DNA of 64,000 nt, taken from the NCBI GenBank assembly GCA_004794655.1, contig SMMW01000622.1, positions 124,001 through 188,000 on the forward strand. Direction: 5' to 3'. The notes under the pieces were generated by a model, which ran no database searches, was not told the origin of the DNA, and saw only the letters and a program-made list of their open reading frames with translations. Of the stretch, positions 1 to 11,457 are shown one piece after another; the first letter of the stretch is position 1; every line of letters starts with the position of its first letter. This stretch comes from Marisa cornuarietis. Lineage: Eukaryota > Mollusca > Gastropoda > Architaenioglossa > Ampullariidae. Position numbers and translations under genes: made by a program.

Positions 1-380
1 TGGAGCACATGGGATCTTTCTCTTTCTTGACATGGTAGAGGCTGGCTTAGATGCCAGCAGAAGGCTGACTGGTTGGCAGCACTAGTGATCAGTGCTGATT
101 GGCAGGCAAGTTTGTGCTGTCCTGAGATGGAGGGCAGTGGGGAGAAGGAGGGAGCCACACCCAATCTCCTGCTAGGCAGACCACTGCAACACAATTAGCT
201 CTATCTTCCAATATGGCTGGGCACCCATGGCACATTAATCCTCCCAGTGGGTATAAAAGGGGGTGGGGTAGGGCGTGCAGCTGAGAGAGAAGCATGGAGA
301 GAGCAAGATGTGACAGCAACACCAGCGGATCACCATATCAACTAGCCCGGTTGAGGACATAGCAAAAGTTTGGCTAGAGT
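1..380. other. Unassigned left flank with a TATA-like box
   Basis: No coding region is recognisable. A TATA-like motif (tataaaag) lies at about 252-259 in a G-rich context, followed by purine-rich sequence, so this could be an old retroelement LTR or a host promoter. Nothing downstream on the plus strand is a gene it could serve, because the next recognisable sequence is the 3' end of a minus-strand LINE. It is described only as unassigned sequence. Confidence 0.3.
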
Positions 381-535
381 TGATGATGATGATGATGTCA
401 ATTTATAATGCACAGGTATCCATTCAAAATAATGCTCATTGCACAGCAAAAACAGAAGAGAAGAAAAAAATAAAACAACAGGAAAGTAAAAAACATAATA
501 AAGACAGAAGTGATGCTAGGTTGTTTAAGTCCGTC

Positions 536-1300
536 TTAAGTAAACAAATGGGTCTTCAGTCTTTTTCGAAACGTGGTTGCTGAGGTGATGGTGGACAGTG
601 ATGATGGCAGTGCTCCAGTGCGCTTCTTGTTTGTGTCTTCCACTGCAGAGAGACAGAAGCGTGACTGGGAGCCAGAGCGCAGGTCACGTGATGGCTGGTA
701 AGGAGGAACTACCTCTTGCAGATAGTCAGGAGCAGTTTTGAACATGCAGGACTGAGCAATCAAAAGCACTTTGTAATCAAGACACTTGTTTACTGGGAGC
801 CAGTGAAGGCTCCGTAGTATAGGGGTGATGTGCTCAGTGGACGACTTTGCATGGGTGACATTCCTGGCAGCTGTGTTCTGAACTCTTTGGAGTCGATCTA
901 ACTGCGTAGCAGTTATACCCCAAAATGCACTATTGCATTTGTCTAATCTCAATATGATGGTAGCCAGAGCAAGAGAGTTGGCAGCAGCTTGAGTCAGCAT
1001 GGGCCATAATCTACCTAAAGTCCTCAAAAAGTAGTAGGATTTTGCCACAACAGAACTAACATGATTGCACATGGAGAGCTCTGCATCAATAAAGAGCCTT
1101 AGGTCCCTGACACAGTCAGCAAAGGCTATGGAGGCATCACCGACCTGCACAGCACTAATGCTGATCTGCTCCCGTCTGGTCCTGGGGCCGCACAGTAATG
1201 CTTCTGTCTTGTCGTGGTTGAGTTTAAGACGATTCCTGGTCATCCAGGCCTTCACCGCAACACAACAAGATTCAAGTCTTTGAAGCCCGATCCTAGCCAC
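536..1300 (-). pseudogene. RT C-terminal part of the CR1/L2-like LINE
   Basis: About 250 residues remain open on the minus strand. They cover the RT thumb and C-terminal region: KLNHDKTEALLCG after the catalytic palm, then RLQRVQNTAARNV and ITPILRSLHWLPV, which are typical of CR1/L2/Rex1 RTs, ending with FRKRLKTHLF. The YADD catalytic box lies in the other fragment beyond the Nimb insertion. The usual YLG motif is degraded to a DLRLF-like sequence. It is a decayed retrotransposon fragment with no cellular role. Confidence 0.75.
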
Positions 1301-1311
1301 TGCTGGGTAAG

Positions 1312-1386
1312 GCCCCCGTGGGCCCGGCTCCTAGTGCCGGGGGTGGACACCCAACTTCTCTCTGGATGGGTGACGAAGTGGCCTGC
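1312..1386 (+). ncRNA. HDV-like self-cleaving ribozyme fold at the 5' end of Nimb A
   Basis: The first 75 bases can form the nested double pseudoknot of HDV-like ribozymes. P1 is gccccc with gggggt, with the conserved G·U first pair. P2 is gtgggcc with ggcctgc at 1380-1386 (seven pairs, two of them wobbles). P3 is ggc/gcc around a seven-base loop. P4 is a hairpin from cacccaa to gatgggtg, weakened here. A joining segment (acgaagt) follows with the expected catalytic C. Loop L3 is mutated relative to copy C (ctag instead of ctcg), so this copy may be inactive. The single base between the target duplication and the P1 G fits reverse transcription of a cleaved 5' end. Confidence 0.62.
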
Positions 1387-1937
1387 CTCTTTCCTCCTCA
1401 CTGTACTTGTATCTGTCTCACAGGTCCTTTCACCTTTATTCCTTTTTCGTCAAAACACTTATCTCCTTCACGCCGTTTTTCCTATTCTATCCTCTGCCTT
1501 TTGGTCCTTTCCCCTTTTTCAATGCTTCCCAAAATATCTCTTTCTCTTCCTTTTTTGCTTTCTCAGTGGCCTTTAGGCCCCCTGCGTTTGCCGTGCAGGG
1601 CGACCTGTGTCGGAGGAGAATGGGACCTTGGAGGCTGAGGTCACTGATGGGTTGTGGCCCATCATACCAACATTCCTCTTTGGCCCAAACTTCTCCTAGA
1701 CAGGAGGTTGGTGCTGGCCCGCACCAATCAATCGGCTGGTCGTGCAATGCCCTAGTTTTGCTAGAAGGCTGCAGCCTGGGTCAATCTGTTTCACATCCTT
1801 GTGGGTCAGAGTATACTTCTCCTGTAGCCCTGGTGCAGCCCTGCTGGATATACCCATGTGGTACCACTCGGCTGCATCCCCTTGTTGGACTCCGTGGTGG
1901 ATGGGGAACAGGAGAAATGAACCTTCATCTTTTCTCA

Positions 1938-3289
1938 TGGCTAAAAAATTTTCACATCCTGGAAAACACTCTCGACCTTTTGATGACAATTCCTCAGACA
2001 GTGAGGAGGAGGCACGTGATGATTTGACAAAGTTTGTAGAAAGGGCATGGCCACGTTATTTGATTGTGGAGAGTGGGGATCCGGAGAAACCTATCTCCGG
2101 ACTGTCCCCCTTTGCCGTCCAGAAAGGTCTACAAAGGTCTATCTTCTAACTTTTCGTCAGTAAAGCAGCTAAGATCTGGACAACTCCTAGTCCAATGCAA
2201 ACACCAAAAAGCATCAGAAGCTTTAAGAAAATGGGACGGAAAACAATTTGTGGACCGCCCCATAAAAGTGAAACCTCATAAAACTTTAAACTCATATAGA
2301 GGAGTAATCAGGTGTAGAGATCTTGCTGGATTGTCAGAAGTAGACATACGTACTGAATTGTCTCAGCAGGGTGTAACCCATGTACATAGGGTCACCCTTA
2401 AGAAAGATGAAAGTTGATTCCCACAAATACATATTTCCTCACCTTCTGTTTTCCAAACCTTCCAAACTCCATTGACATTGGCTATCTTCGGGTGAAGGTG
2501 GCACTTTTTATCCCTTCACCTTTACGTTGTTTCAAGTGTCAAAGATATGGACATGGATCATCTGCTTGTAGATCAGAAGCACGCTGTGTAAAGTGCAGCG
2601 AATCTCACACCCCAAATGATTGCCATGGAACAATCAAATGTGCAAATTGTGCTGGATGTCACCCAGCCTCCTCCCGAGACTGTCCTCGTTGGAAGGAGGA
2701 AGATAAAATCCAGCGGATAAAATCAGAGCAGGGTTTGTCGTACCCAGAGGCACGTCGCCGTGTGTTAGGAAACCTTCAAGTCTCCACGCAAACAGCCGGA
2801 AACCCCTCTTTTGCAGGGGTGGTTTCCCGGCACTCGGTAAAATCTACATCTTGCCAAACTGACATCACATGGATACATACAGAAACCCCCAAACCCACAC
2901 ACACACTCATGCCACCTCCACCTACAGAACAAACGCAGCAGCCCAAACCTTCCACACCTCAACCAATTCCAGCATACACCTCAACCAGATCAACAGCACG
3001 TGCACCCACACGTACTCATCAAAAAACTGCAGCAACAAAGTCCCAAACTACAATTACCACCACTCCTCAAAAGTCCCCTCTTAAACCTTCACAAACCTCC
3101 CGTCCCCCTGTGTCAAAAACATTTAGCCCTTGCACACGACGACACCCTCCATCACCTACTTCAGATAGGTTTGCACCCCTTTCAGATAGCTTGATGGACA
3201 GGGAGGAACGAAGGGTTCCTTCATCCTCACCCCCAGGTCGCACAAACACCTCCTGTACACGACATTCCAGGTCGTCTTCTCATACTTAA
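1938..3289 (+). pseudogene. Nimb A ORF1, zinc-knuckle RNA-binding protein (frameshifted)
   Basis: By similarity to the intact ORF1 of copy C, this starts at the ATG near 1938 (MAKKFSHPGKH) and ends at 3289. Two frameshifts, near 2140 and near 2410, split it. The N-terminal RNA-binding-like domain (VERAWPRYLIV, RGVIRCRDLAGLSE) is followed by three CCHC-type knuckles at about 2535-2690 (CFKCQRYGHGSSAC, CVKCSESHTPNDC, CANCAGCHPASSRDC) and a Pro/Thr-rich tail. In the family this protein coats element RNA. The ORF2 start follows seven bases after the stop. Confidence 0.8.
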
Positions 3290-3296
3290 ATTATAA

Positions 3297-6200
3297 ATGA
3301 CAAATCTGTTACAGTGGAACTGCCGAGGAATTAGGGCAAATTTTGAAGAACTAAAAGTTGTTTTACATCAAACAGATACTAAAGTGATTGCCCTCCAAGA
3401 GACCTTTTTGCAGGACACAGATACTTTTACCTGCAAAGGTTTTCAGATACTCCGAAAGGCATCCACAAGTGACTCTCATGCTGGTGGAGTAGCTCTTTTA
3501 ATTCATTCAGATATTCTTTTCAGCCCCATCCCCCTTTCCACCCCATTACAAGCTGTGGCAGCCAGAATATCCCTAAAGAAAACCATCACAGTATGTGGTG
3601 TATATCTCCCCTTCAATTAGCGTTTCTCGTCAACACCTGGAGGATCTTCAACAGCTTCCTTCTCCTGTACTCCTCTTGGGGGATTTTAATGGACATCATC
3701 CCCTGTGGGGTGGGGATATTAGTGATTCACGTGGTGAACTTTTATCAGGCTTTTTTAATGATATTGACTTATGTGTGATGAATGATGGTAGTCCAACCTT
3801 TTATCGACCCCATAATGCATCTGCAACTGCAATAGATCTCTCAGTATGTGATCCCACACTGACAGTTGACTTCAACTGGCATGTGTGGGATGATCTTTGT
3901 GGAAGTGACCACTACCCTATCATCCTTTCCTCTGTCTCAACCAATACAGCTAAACAGGAAGACCACTGGAATTTAGCACGGGCAAATTGGAATTCTTTTA
4001 AAACACTCTGTGAATCAATGCTGTCTCCCTTAGAACGATTCAGCTCACCTGTGGATTCCACAACCTCTACAGGCCATCCAATGGAAAGTTTTTCCTTAGC
4101 ACTACTGGAGATCATGAACAAAAGCATCCCTCGTTACAGCCACCACAGGAGACTCCCCAAAGTTCCCTGGTTTAATGAGGATTGCCGAAAGGCAATACAA
4201 AATAGGAAAAAGGCACAGAGAACAGTTTTTCGATCTCCCACCCCCGAAAATGTTCTAAATTTCAAACGCCTTCAAGAACAGGCCCGTCACATCTGTAAAC
4301 AACAAAGAAGGCTCTCTTGGCAACATTTTGTTTCCTCACTGACAAACCGTACCCCATCCCGACTGGTATGGTCCGCTATCAAAAAACTAAAAGGAAAGAA
4401 TATCAATAGAGCGGTTGGACACCTGAGAACCGAGCAAAATTTGCTTACTGATCATCGAGAAATTGCAAACCAACTGGGCTCCACTTTTGAAATGACAACC
4501 TTGTCACTACAATATTCCACAGCTTTTCAGCAAGTGAAGGCTTGCAAAGAATTAACAAAATGTAACTTTCAATCGGACAACTTGGAATCCTACAACACCA
4601 ATTTCTCTATGTCTGAACTTAAACAAGCACTTTCAAAGTGCTCCCACTCGGCCCCAGGACCAGACAGTATCTCATACCAAATCATAACCAAACTCCCAGA
4701 ATCATCTTTGAGGACATTATTGCAGATTTTCAACCATATATGGAATACAGGAAACCTTCCTTCCGCTTGGCACGAGGCTATAATAGTTCCTATACCAAAA
4801 CCAGGAAAAGATCCCTCAGATCCAAACAGTTACCGTCCAATTGCTTTAACAAATTGTTTCTGTAAGGTACTTGAAAGGATGGTAAATTCACGATTGATTT
4901 GGGTGTTAGAGTCCCAAAATCTTCTTTCCAGCATTCAGTGTGGTTTTCGAAAAAACTGTAGTACTACAGATCAAATGGTCAGATTTGAAACGTTTATAAG
5001 GGATGCCTTTATCAAAAAAGAGCATGTCATAGGAGTATTCTTTGACCTAGAAAGAGCCTATGTGGAGGCAAGGTATTTTGTTGGACCTATTTTCTCTAGG
5101 CTTTCAAGGCCGACTACCAATTTTCATCAAAAACTTTCTAACATGTCGTATGTTTAGAGTCCGGATACAAAATACCTTTTCAGACACCCATGAACAGCAG
5201 GTGGGAGTCCCTCAAGGAAGTATCCTGTCACCTATTTTGTTCTGTATTAAAATAGATGGCATCCTGAAGTCTATTCCCAAAAATATAGCTGCCTCGTTAT
5301 ATGTTGATGATTTTGCACTTTGTATACGAGGAAAGTTTCTACCTGGTCTGGAGAGACAATTACAGTTATGTGTAAACCACATCTCAAAATGGGTATTAGA
5401 AAACGGTTTCAAATTTTCTCCCTCAAAATCTGTGTGCATTCACTTTACAAAACTAAGAGGTCCTTTTCCTGAACCATCAATTCATGTAAATGGAACAGCA
5501 CTCAAGGTAGTGGAAGAGGTCCATTTCTTGGGTGTTATTTTTGATCGTAAACTTTCTTTTCAGAACCACATCCGTCATCTTCAGGCTTCTTGTCTGAAGG
5601 CTCTAGATATATTGAGAGTGATAAGTAACACAAACTGGGGTGCAGACCAAATCACTTTACTCCGTTTGTATCGTTCCCTATGCGTTCAAAATTGGATTAT
5701 GGATGCATAGTCTATGGATCTGCCAGGACATACCTAAAAAGGCTACACACTGTGCACCATCACAGCCTGAGAATTTGTCTTGGAGCTTTCAGAACTACTC
5801 CAATACACAGTCTATATGCAGAGGCAGGTGAACCCCCTCTAGAGTTACGCCGACTAAAACTAATGTTATCCTATGTCTCAAAACTTCGAGCTCTGCCCCA
5901 AAACCCTGCTTTCCACTCAGTTTTCTCCGTTCAGTTTCTGGAGAAATATAGGGCACATGAACATGAACAAAAACCTCTACCCATACGAGCTCACCCCCAT
6001 CTTCAGAAATTGGGAATGGACCCCCCCAAAAACTGCACCAATTGTACTGACCAGAACACCACCATGGCTACTTCCCACACCTGAAATTCGTTTTGACCTC
6101 TCTAACCAAAAAAAAGGTGAAACGCCTGACATAGTCTATCAACAACTTTTCAAAGAAATAGTCACAGACTATCCTGACTTTTGTCACTTATACACTGATG

Positions 6201-6998
6201 GATCCAAAAATACTGAAAAAGAAACTGTAGCAGCTGCAGCAGTGCTGATGGACATTTCCACACCACCGCTGACAGCTTCGCTTGGAAGGTCATAGCTCCA
6301 TTTTTTCTGCAGAGTTAAAAGCCCTTCTACTTGCGCTGCAGTATATCCATGCATCTAACGAGAAAAACTTCTTAGTTATTTCAGTTTCTTTGTCATCCCT
6401 ACTTGCACTTCACTCTCAACGTTTAGATCACCGACTACTGGTTCAACTCTTTGAACTTTTATCATTACTACAAAATAACAATTTTGACATTATCTTTATT
6501 TGGGTTCCTGGCCATGCAAATATTCCAGGAAACACTAAAGCTGATGAGGCAGCAAAAAGGGCCCGTCAACAACCACTTATGGTCCATACAACATTTGCCT
6601 CAGATTGGTATGCCTCTGTTAAAATGTATATCTCACAACTTTGGCAGCTTCATTGGGACTCCATGAAGCACAGCAAACTTCATGCTGTTTTTCCAAAACT
6701 ATCAGACTGTATAACACAAGAATTTCTAAACCGACGAGAAAAAGTGGTTATAAATAGACTAAAAGCTGGACACTCATTTATCACTCATCGATTTTTGCTT
6801 GCAGGAGAAAACCCCCCACTTTGTCCTTGGTGTAAAGACCCCCTAACCATAGAACATTTGCTCATCTCCTGTTCAAAACTAGCTACAATTCGTCAAAACT
6901 ATTTTACAGCACAGACTCTCGCTGACCTTTTTGCCAAACACTCTTCCAAATCAATCCTGGCATATATAAAGTCCATTCAGATGTTTCACCTGATATGA
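3297..6998 (+). pseudogene. Nimb A ORF2, endonuclease-RT-RNase H (frameshifted)
   Basis: The order is APE-type endonuclease (LLQWNCRGIRANFEELK from 3300, LQETFL with the catalytic Glu, LLGDFNGHHPLWGG near 3680, GSDHYPI near 3905), RT (IPKPGKDPSDPNSYRPIALT near 4800, FFDLERAY near 5040, LYVDDFAL near 5300), and RNase H (YTDGSKN near 6190, AELKALLLALQ near 6310, WVPGHANIPGN near 6500), ending in a CPWC...H...C finger near 6830. At least five frame changes (about 3600, 5060, 5690, 6060 and 6290) make it non-coding as one protein. The enzymes would nick target DNA and copy the element RNA there. Confidence 0.82.
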
Positions 6999-7165
6999 TA
7001 GAACTTGTGTGTTAAAAAACTGTTATTTTATAAAACTAAGAAAAGAGAAATCTCTAGACTTGTACAATTATATCAACCTTTGAATAGTCATGTACATTGT
7101 TTTTGCCATGAGATAGCCTTAGTTGCTGACTTGGCATAAAACAACAACTAACTAACTGCTGGGTA

Positions 7166-7615
7166 GGGGGGGGGAACTGTTCAGAATCTGTGTATCATCG
7201 TAAAGAACTGACGTCCCATCTGAAAACATTCAATTACACGTCCAAGCTGTGAAGTGTATACAGAAAATAATAAAGGACTCAGAACGGATCCCTGTGGCAC
7301 GCCACACACCAGAGGAACTGCCTCAGAGCTCGCAGAGCCGACAATCACTCTCTGAGATCTATTGGTAAGATAGAGTCAATCCACTGCAGCTCAGCGCCCT
7401 CGATACCAGCCTCCGACGACAGTCTCTGGAGCAGCAGGCGGTGGTTGATAGTGTCAAACCCACTACTCAGGTCAAGTAATACTAAAAGCACTAAGTTGCC
7501 AGAGTTGACACTACAAAGAATGTCATTGGTCACACAAAGAAGTGCAGTTTCTGTGCTGAAGCCAGGAGGATATGCTGACTGAAATTTATTATAAGCTGCT
7601 CTGCGACCACCCAAT
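7166..7615 (-). pseudogene. RT palm fragment of the CR1/L2-like LINE
   Basis: Read on the minus strand from 7614, the frame shows QSAYPPGFSTETALL, then LLDLSSGFDTINHRLLLQRL (the RT block with the first catalytic Asp), and then, after frame changes, CGVPQGSVLSPLLFSVY at about 7290-7240. The catalytic YADD box is garbled next to the Nimb insertion point. The sequence continues directly into the fragment at 1300-536, which confirms that the two are one element. Stops and frameshifts show it is dead. Confidence 0.72.
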
Positions 7616-7701
7616 TTTTGATAGCTATGCCATGTGGCACATGGCTAGTTTTGAAATTGTTTTTGTAGTCCATTACACTTGTCTTGAACATTTCACTTGC
7701 A

Positions 7702-8127
7702 TGTAACCGAGTGGTGAGGTCTTTTGATGTCTCAATCTCAGCAAAGTTTCAACACCCACTCCAAAATACGCAGGAACAGTCAGCAGGTCTGCAACCTTTT
7801 ATTTCACAGACTGGTACATTGTAATGGCCATGGCTGCGCTGTGTCGTCAGGGAAGCTCGAAGTCAGGGATGTCTCTTCTCGTCTTCCGCTATCCGCCTCA
7901 CGTCTGTTCTCTTCTCTCTGTCAGCTCTTTGACTTGTCTCAGCTCCTTGACTTGCCTCATCTCTGCCCTTATATACCCCTCGCAGAACTATCTTTTTCGC
8001 AATGTTCAGCGTTTTTGTGCCGATATATTTCAACACTGTGTCGATACACTGTTCCAGTGTACTTCAACACTTTACCGATGTGCTGTTTTTCAACACTGTG
8101 CGATGCGCTGGTACTATTTACCTAGCA
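7702..8127 (-). repeat. 3' LTR of the gypsy element
   Basis: This block matches 29327-29724 along most of its length: both start tgtaac and end near tagca on the plus strand, giving TG...CA termini. On the minus strand it carries a TATA-like tatataagg near 7975, as an LTR promoter would. Just inside it, a purine run on the minus strand (aaagggaaa, 8140-8150) could be the polypurine tract. Tandem short motifs (ttcaacactgtg) occur near its right end. The exact right edge is inferred from alignment with the other LTR. Confidence 0.65.
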
Positions 8128-8417
8128 GAGAATAGATTTCCCTTTAAACTAAATATTTGAACTCTGCCTAACAACTGAATCTGACCATTTTTCCTGTTAT
8201 AGCGACTGTAAAGCACAATTATAAGGGCAGAGCATCTCGTCTGTCTCGTGTACCATTGTCCAGTCATCTCCAAAACGAAAATGCAACAAAGTTAACAAAC
8301 TAATCAATACTTACAACATATGTGCATGTTATCCAGTGTCACCGCGATTTAAAATAATATGTCCACGTTATCCATAAGGTCTCTGAACAATGTCACACGA
8401 AAACAGTTTTCTACACA

Positions 8418-9560
8418 TTATGTATGTCTTGCCTGTCTCACAGAAAGCTGTTGCGATCTGCGTGGCTGGAGTACTGCAGGTACTGTCACTTCCGGCATCC
8501 CAAGAGTCCTGGATTGATGGGATGGAAAGCTAGCATACCAAAACGGCGTTTCTTCGTCACTGTCTTCATCATAATAGTTCGGCGCCTCCGGCAGTTGTAT
8601 GTCCTCTAACTGCAGAGGCGATTTCGCTGCTTTGAAGTCATTTCTACTGAGGGTTAGTGTGGGTGACCCCTGCGAGGGGCCTAACTGTGTACACAGCACT
8701 CTCATCGCCAAATGGCAGGTTGGTGACCACAGACAAGTCGGGTTTCCAGATGTCCTGCATTTTATTTTGGCCGGTGACCCCGTTGATCACATACATGTAC
8801 TGCCCAACGTGTAGTGGCTGGTCTTTCACCCGCTTGTCTGTGTGACGCTCACTGTTCCTTGCTGCCTCCTTCATGTTACGCAGAGTCTTATGGAAAGCTT
8901 TCCGCAGTCAAAGGCGATGTTGTCGTACCCAGTCTGTTGGGTTCACGGCAGCAAGGTCTGGTCGGCCCAGGAAATAGTCAACTGGAAGACGTGGCTCTTG
9001 ACCAAACAGTAAAAAGAATGGTGCGAAACCTGTTGACGCACGTGGAGTATTGTAGGCCTGAAGTAGCTCTGGCAGGTATTCTGGCCATCGCCGCTTATGC
9101 TCAACAGGTAGCGTCCTAAGAAGGTCGTGCATAGATCGATTGAATCGCCCACACTGACCATTTCCTTGGGGGTGGTACGGCGTTGTGCGGAACTTCTTGA
9201 TATCATACAGTAGGCACAATTCTCGCACAACTTTGCCTTCAAAGTCACGACCCAGATCACTGTGAAGTCGCTGAGGTACACCAAACCTCTGAAACCATTC
9301 CTTTACCAATACTTTTGCGACTGTTTCGGCTTCCTGGCCTTTTGCTGGGGATGGCCTGTGCGAACTGTGTAAAAACATCAGTGATTACTAACACATTGTC
9401 GCTGCCGTCACTGGACATTTCTAATTTGGTGAAGTCAATAGCCAGCACTGCAAGTGGGCAATCAGCTAACAGATGTCCTGAAGGTGTTTGTACATTTTGT
9501 CGACAGTTTAGCACGCATCTATCACACTTTTCGATATAGTTTTTCACATTGGGGTACAAT
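8418..9560 (-). pseudogene. Gypsy integrase and pol C-terminus (decayed)
   Basis: From 9559 downwards the frame shows the zinc-binding end (EKCDRCVLNCRQ), then the core: AIDFTKLEMS with the first catalytic Asp, and after a frame change HSDLGRDFEG with the second. The third catalytic residue should be Glu in GQCERFNR, but here the sequence reads GQCGRFNR (near 9150), so the active site is lost. WPEYLPELLQAYN and FLLFGQEPRLPVD follow. The C-terminal part to about 8418 is in shifted frames. No chromodomain is visible. It would insert the element cDNA into DNA if intact. Confidence 0.78.
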
Positions 9561-9742
9561 CCCGGCCAGTATACTCTTGATTTTAAAAGGGAAATGGTTC
9601 AATCTTATCCTTGATGACCCTTGCGATCATGGAATAATGCTAGAACATCCGGTCTGAGGGCGCTGGGGTGCACAAGTTGTTTCAGCTTACCAAGTGTAGC
9701 ATCACTCATCCTTCGAAACAGCAGCTCGTCCTGACAAAACAG

Positions 9743-10656
9743 TCAGGCATGTTGTTTGCTCAGTATGTGTGCTTCATGTTCCCATGAAGGTGAGTGTCTC
9801 TTTGGCCAGGTGTAAATGACAGCGCCGAGAATACGATCCTTGGCCTGCAGTGTCCTCAATGTGGCGGTTGAAAGCTGTGGAAATACTCCAACAGAGGGTA
9901 TAATTTCATCGTCCACGGACTGTTCAGATGTGTACACATCACATGACTGTTGTGCACACCACAGCTCACACGATTCGGCAACTTTTACTGGAATGGAAAT
10001 GCCATTAAAGTCACAAAAGTACATACAGTATGGCTCATCGTCACGGTTTGAAAGTCTGGACAGCGCATCTGCAGGATTCTGGTGGCCTGGTCGATACACA
10101 ACGGTCATATCAAACTGCGCCAGTTGCAATGCCCATCTCTGTTCTACTGTTCCCAGTTTTGCTGCAAACACCAGCAGTTATATAGTTAACAAGGTCGCAA
10201 ACTACATATACGAGGCATTCGAAATACGTAATTTAATTCATATTTGATTATTTGTCTCAATATACTGTGTGTGGAACTTATATGTTCTATATATTGCATT
10301 GTATAGATTGTATTATGACTGGATCCCCCCTTGAAATGGGCTGAAGGCCTCTTCAATAATAAATCAATACTCAATACTCCCAGTTTTGCTGTCTTGAAAT
10401 GGACAAGCACGTTGTTGTCGGTGTACACAATGAACTGCGCACCGAGTAGGTAGTGTCTGAACTTGTCAGTCACCGCCCATTTCATAGCAAAAAATTCCAC
10501 CTTCATGCTGCTGTAATTCTCTTCATTTCTTTCTGTGGGGCGCAGACGCCAACTGGCATAGGAAATAAGCCGTTTTCTGCCCTCCTGTACCTGCGACAGG
10601 ATGGCGCCGTCCATCGTTACTAGCATCAGTCTCAACAATAAAAGGCTGTGTAAAGG
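9743..10656 (-). pseudogene. Gypsy RNase H and linker (interrupted)
   Basis: Beginning near 10655 on the minus strand: FTQPFIVETDAS (RNase H start with the first catalytic Asp), SQVQEGRKRLISYASWRL, ENYSSMKVEFFAMKWAV, and FIVYTDNNVLVHF near 10400. A 213-bp LINE fragment then interrupts it (10165-10377). The frame resumes as LGTVEQRWALQLAQFDMTVVYRPGHQNPADALSRL near 10150-10060, the usual end of the domain before integrase. One frame change near 10610 and the insertion make it non-functional. It would degrade RNA in the RNA-DNA hybrid. Confidence 0.78.
10165..10377 (+). mobile_element. 5'-truncated LINE 3' end inside the gypsy RNase H
   Basis: This 213-bp insert is flanked by exact 14-bp repeats, tcccagttttgctg, at 10151-10164 and 10378-10391. 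Its 3' part (ttgaaatgggctgaaggcct, then short repeats tcaatactcaatac) resembles the 3' end of the 2A-bearing LINE at 56920-56978 (a gaatgggcctaaaggcct hairpin followed by repeats of attcgt). It is therefore probably a severely truncated member of a related LINE family. No coding sequence remains. Confidence 0.7.
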
Positions 10657-10669
10657 CTCCAGGCGACCC

Positions 10670-11444
10670 CATGTCCAGCCCTTTCCTTTCATCTCCCTTT
10701 CCACTGTTCTTCTCCAGGTTTCCTTTGCCTCGTTTTCTTCGGCCATCTGGAGTCCATCGTAGGGCGATTCTGGAGAGGTCTGCTGTCTGCTGGCGGAGCA
10801 CATGTCCAATCCATCGCCAACGCCTTCGTTGAACCTGCGTGGTGATGGACTCGGTTTCAGTTCTTTGGTGGAGTTCTTCATTGGTGATGGTATTTGGCCA
10901 AAAGATGTTAAGTATGCGCCTGAGGCATCTGTTTTGGAAGACGTCAAGCCTGTTACCGATGTTTTTGGTCATCTTCCATGATTCTGATCCATAAAAGAGG
11001 GTGCTGATCACATTTGACTTTAAGATTCTGAGTTTGGTCTTCTGACTGATGTTTTTTGCCTTCCATGTGCTCCTGAGTGAGGCGAAGGCCTGGCTGGCTT
11101 TCGCCAGTCGGGCTCGAATCTCCACCTCCGCATCCCCGGTGTTTGACATCTTGGACCCAAGATAGGTAAAGCTGTCAACTTCCTCAATCTCTTCTCCATT
11201 TAGTTTGATGTTTTCTTGGACTCTGGCGTTCATTTTCATACTTTTCGTTTTCTTTGCGCTGACCTTCAAGCCAAGGTTTCCAGCTGTTTCTGAGAAAGCA
11301 TTTGTTTTCTCCTGCATGTCTTGGTGGCGGTGTGACAACAGGGCAATGTCATCAGCAAAGTCCAAATCTTCCAGCGTTGTTGTTGCTGTCATAGTCATGG
11401 TCCATTTCATCCCTCTCCTCTCTCTCTCGGTGGAATTCTTTATG
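10670..11444 (-). pseudogene. RTE RT, C-terminal half
   Basis: From 11444 downwards: DLDFADDIALLSHRHQDMQ (catalytic palm box FADD near 11365), GLKVSAKKTKSMKMN, EVDSFTYLGSKMSNTGD, ISTLFYGSESWKMTK, and then the RTE C-terminal block RRWRWIGHVLRQ with RIALRWTPDGRRKRGK. The frame is nearly clean to about 10740 and then shifts, leaving TWRRTVEREMKGKGWTWG in another frame up to the gypsy junction. The product would reverse-transcribe RTE RNA at the target site. Confidence 0.8.
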
Positions 11445-11457
11445 ATCCAGTCCATAT

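Larger units (their letters stand above)
1310..7154 (+). mobile_element. Nimb-like (I-group) non-LTR retrotransposon, copy A
   Basis: This is a nearly full-length copy of about 5.8 kb: 5' ribozyme-like leader, 5'UTR, ORF1 with zinc knuckles, ORF2 with endonuclease, RT and RNase H, and a 3' end with the family tail (atagccttagttgctgac, then a CAACTAACTA-type repeat). It sits in the CR1/L2-like LINE between 11-bp direct repeats (actgctgggta, 1299-1309 and 7155-7165). Its proteins differ clearly from copies B and C and it is more AT-rich, so it is an older subfamily. Several frameshifts disable both ORFs. The I-group assignment rests on zinc-knuckle ORF1 plus RNase H in ORF2; the Nimb name is from recall of mollusc elements. 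Confidence 0.85.
381..7615 (-). mobile_element. CR1/L2-like non-LTR retrotransposon, 5'-truncated, split by Nimb copy A
   Basis: Two minus-strand pieces (about 7615-7166 and 1309-381) give one reverse transcriptase in the correct order. The 3' end, at the low-coordinate side, carries a short (CAT)n tail seen as gatgatgatgat on the plus strand at 382-396, of the kind found at CR1/L2/Rex-type LINE ends. The interrupting Nimb element is flanked by the duplication actgctgggta at 1299-1309 and 7155-7165, so this LINE is the older insertion. The endonuclease and the first half of the RT are missing. The clade is inferred from RT wording such as GVPQGSVLSPLLF and the C-terminal LHWLPV block. Confidence 0.75.

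Noticed and set aside
251..259. TATA box as a true host promoter
   Set aside because: No downstream plus-strand gene or exon is visible; it may belong to an old LTR.
1407..2149. Overlapping open frames of 100-200 residues in the Nimb 5'UTR
   Set aside because: They are Pro/Phe/Leu-rich low-complexity translations of a CT-rich leader, with no motif and no conservation between copies in frame.
7724..8135. Cys/Ser-rich frames over the gypsy LTR
   Set aside because: They lie entirely in the LTR and recur at 29349 with different lengths. They are non-coding LTR sequence.
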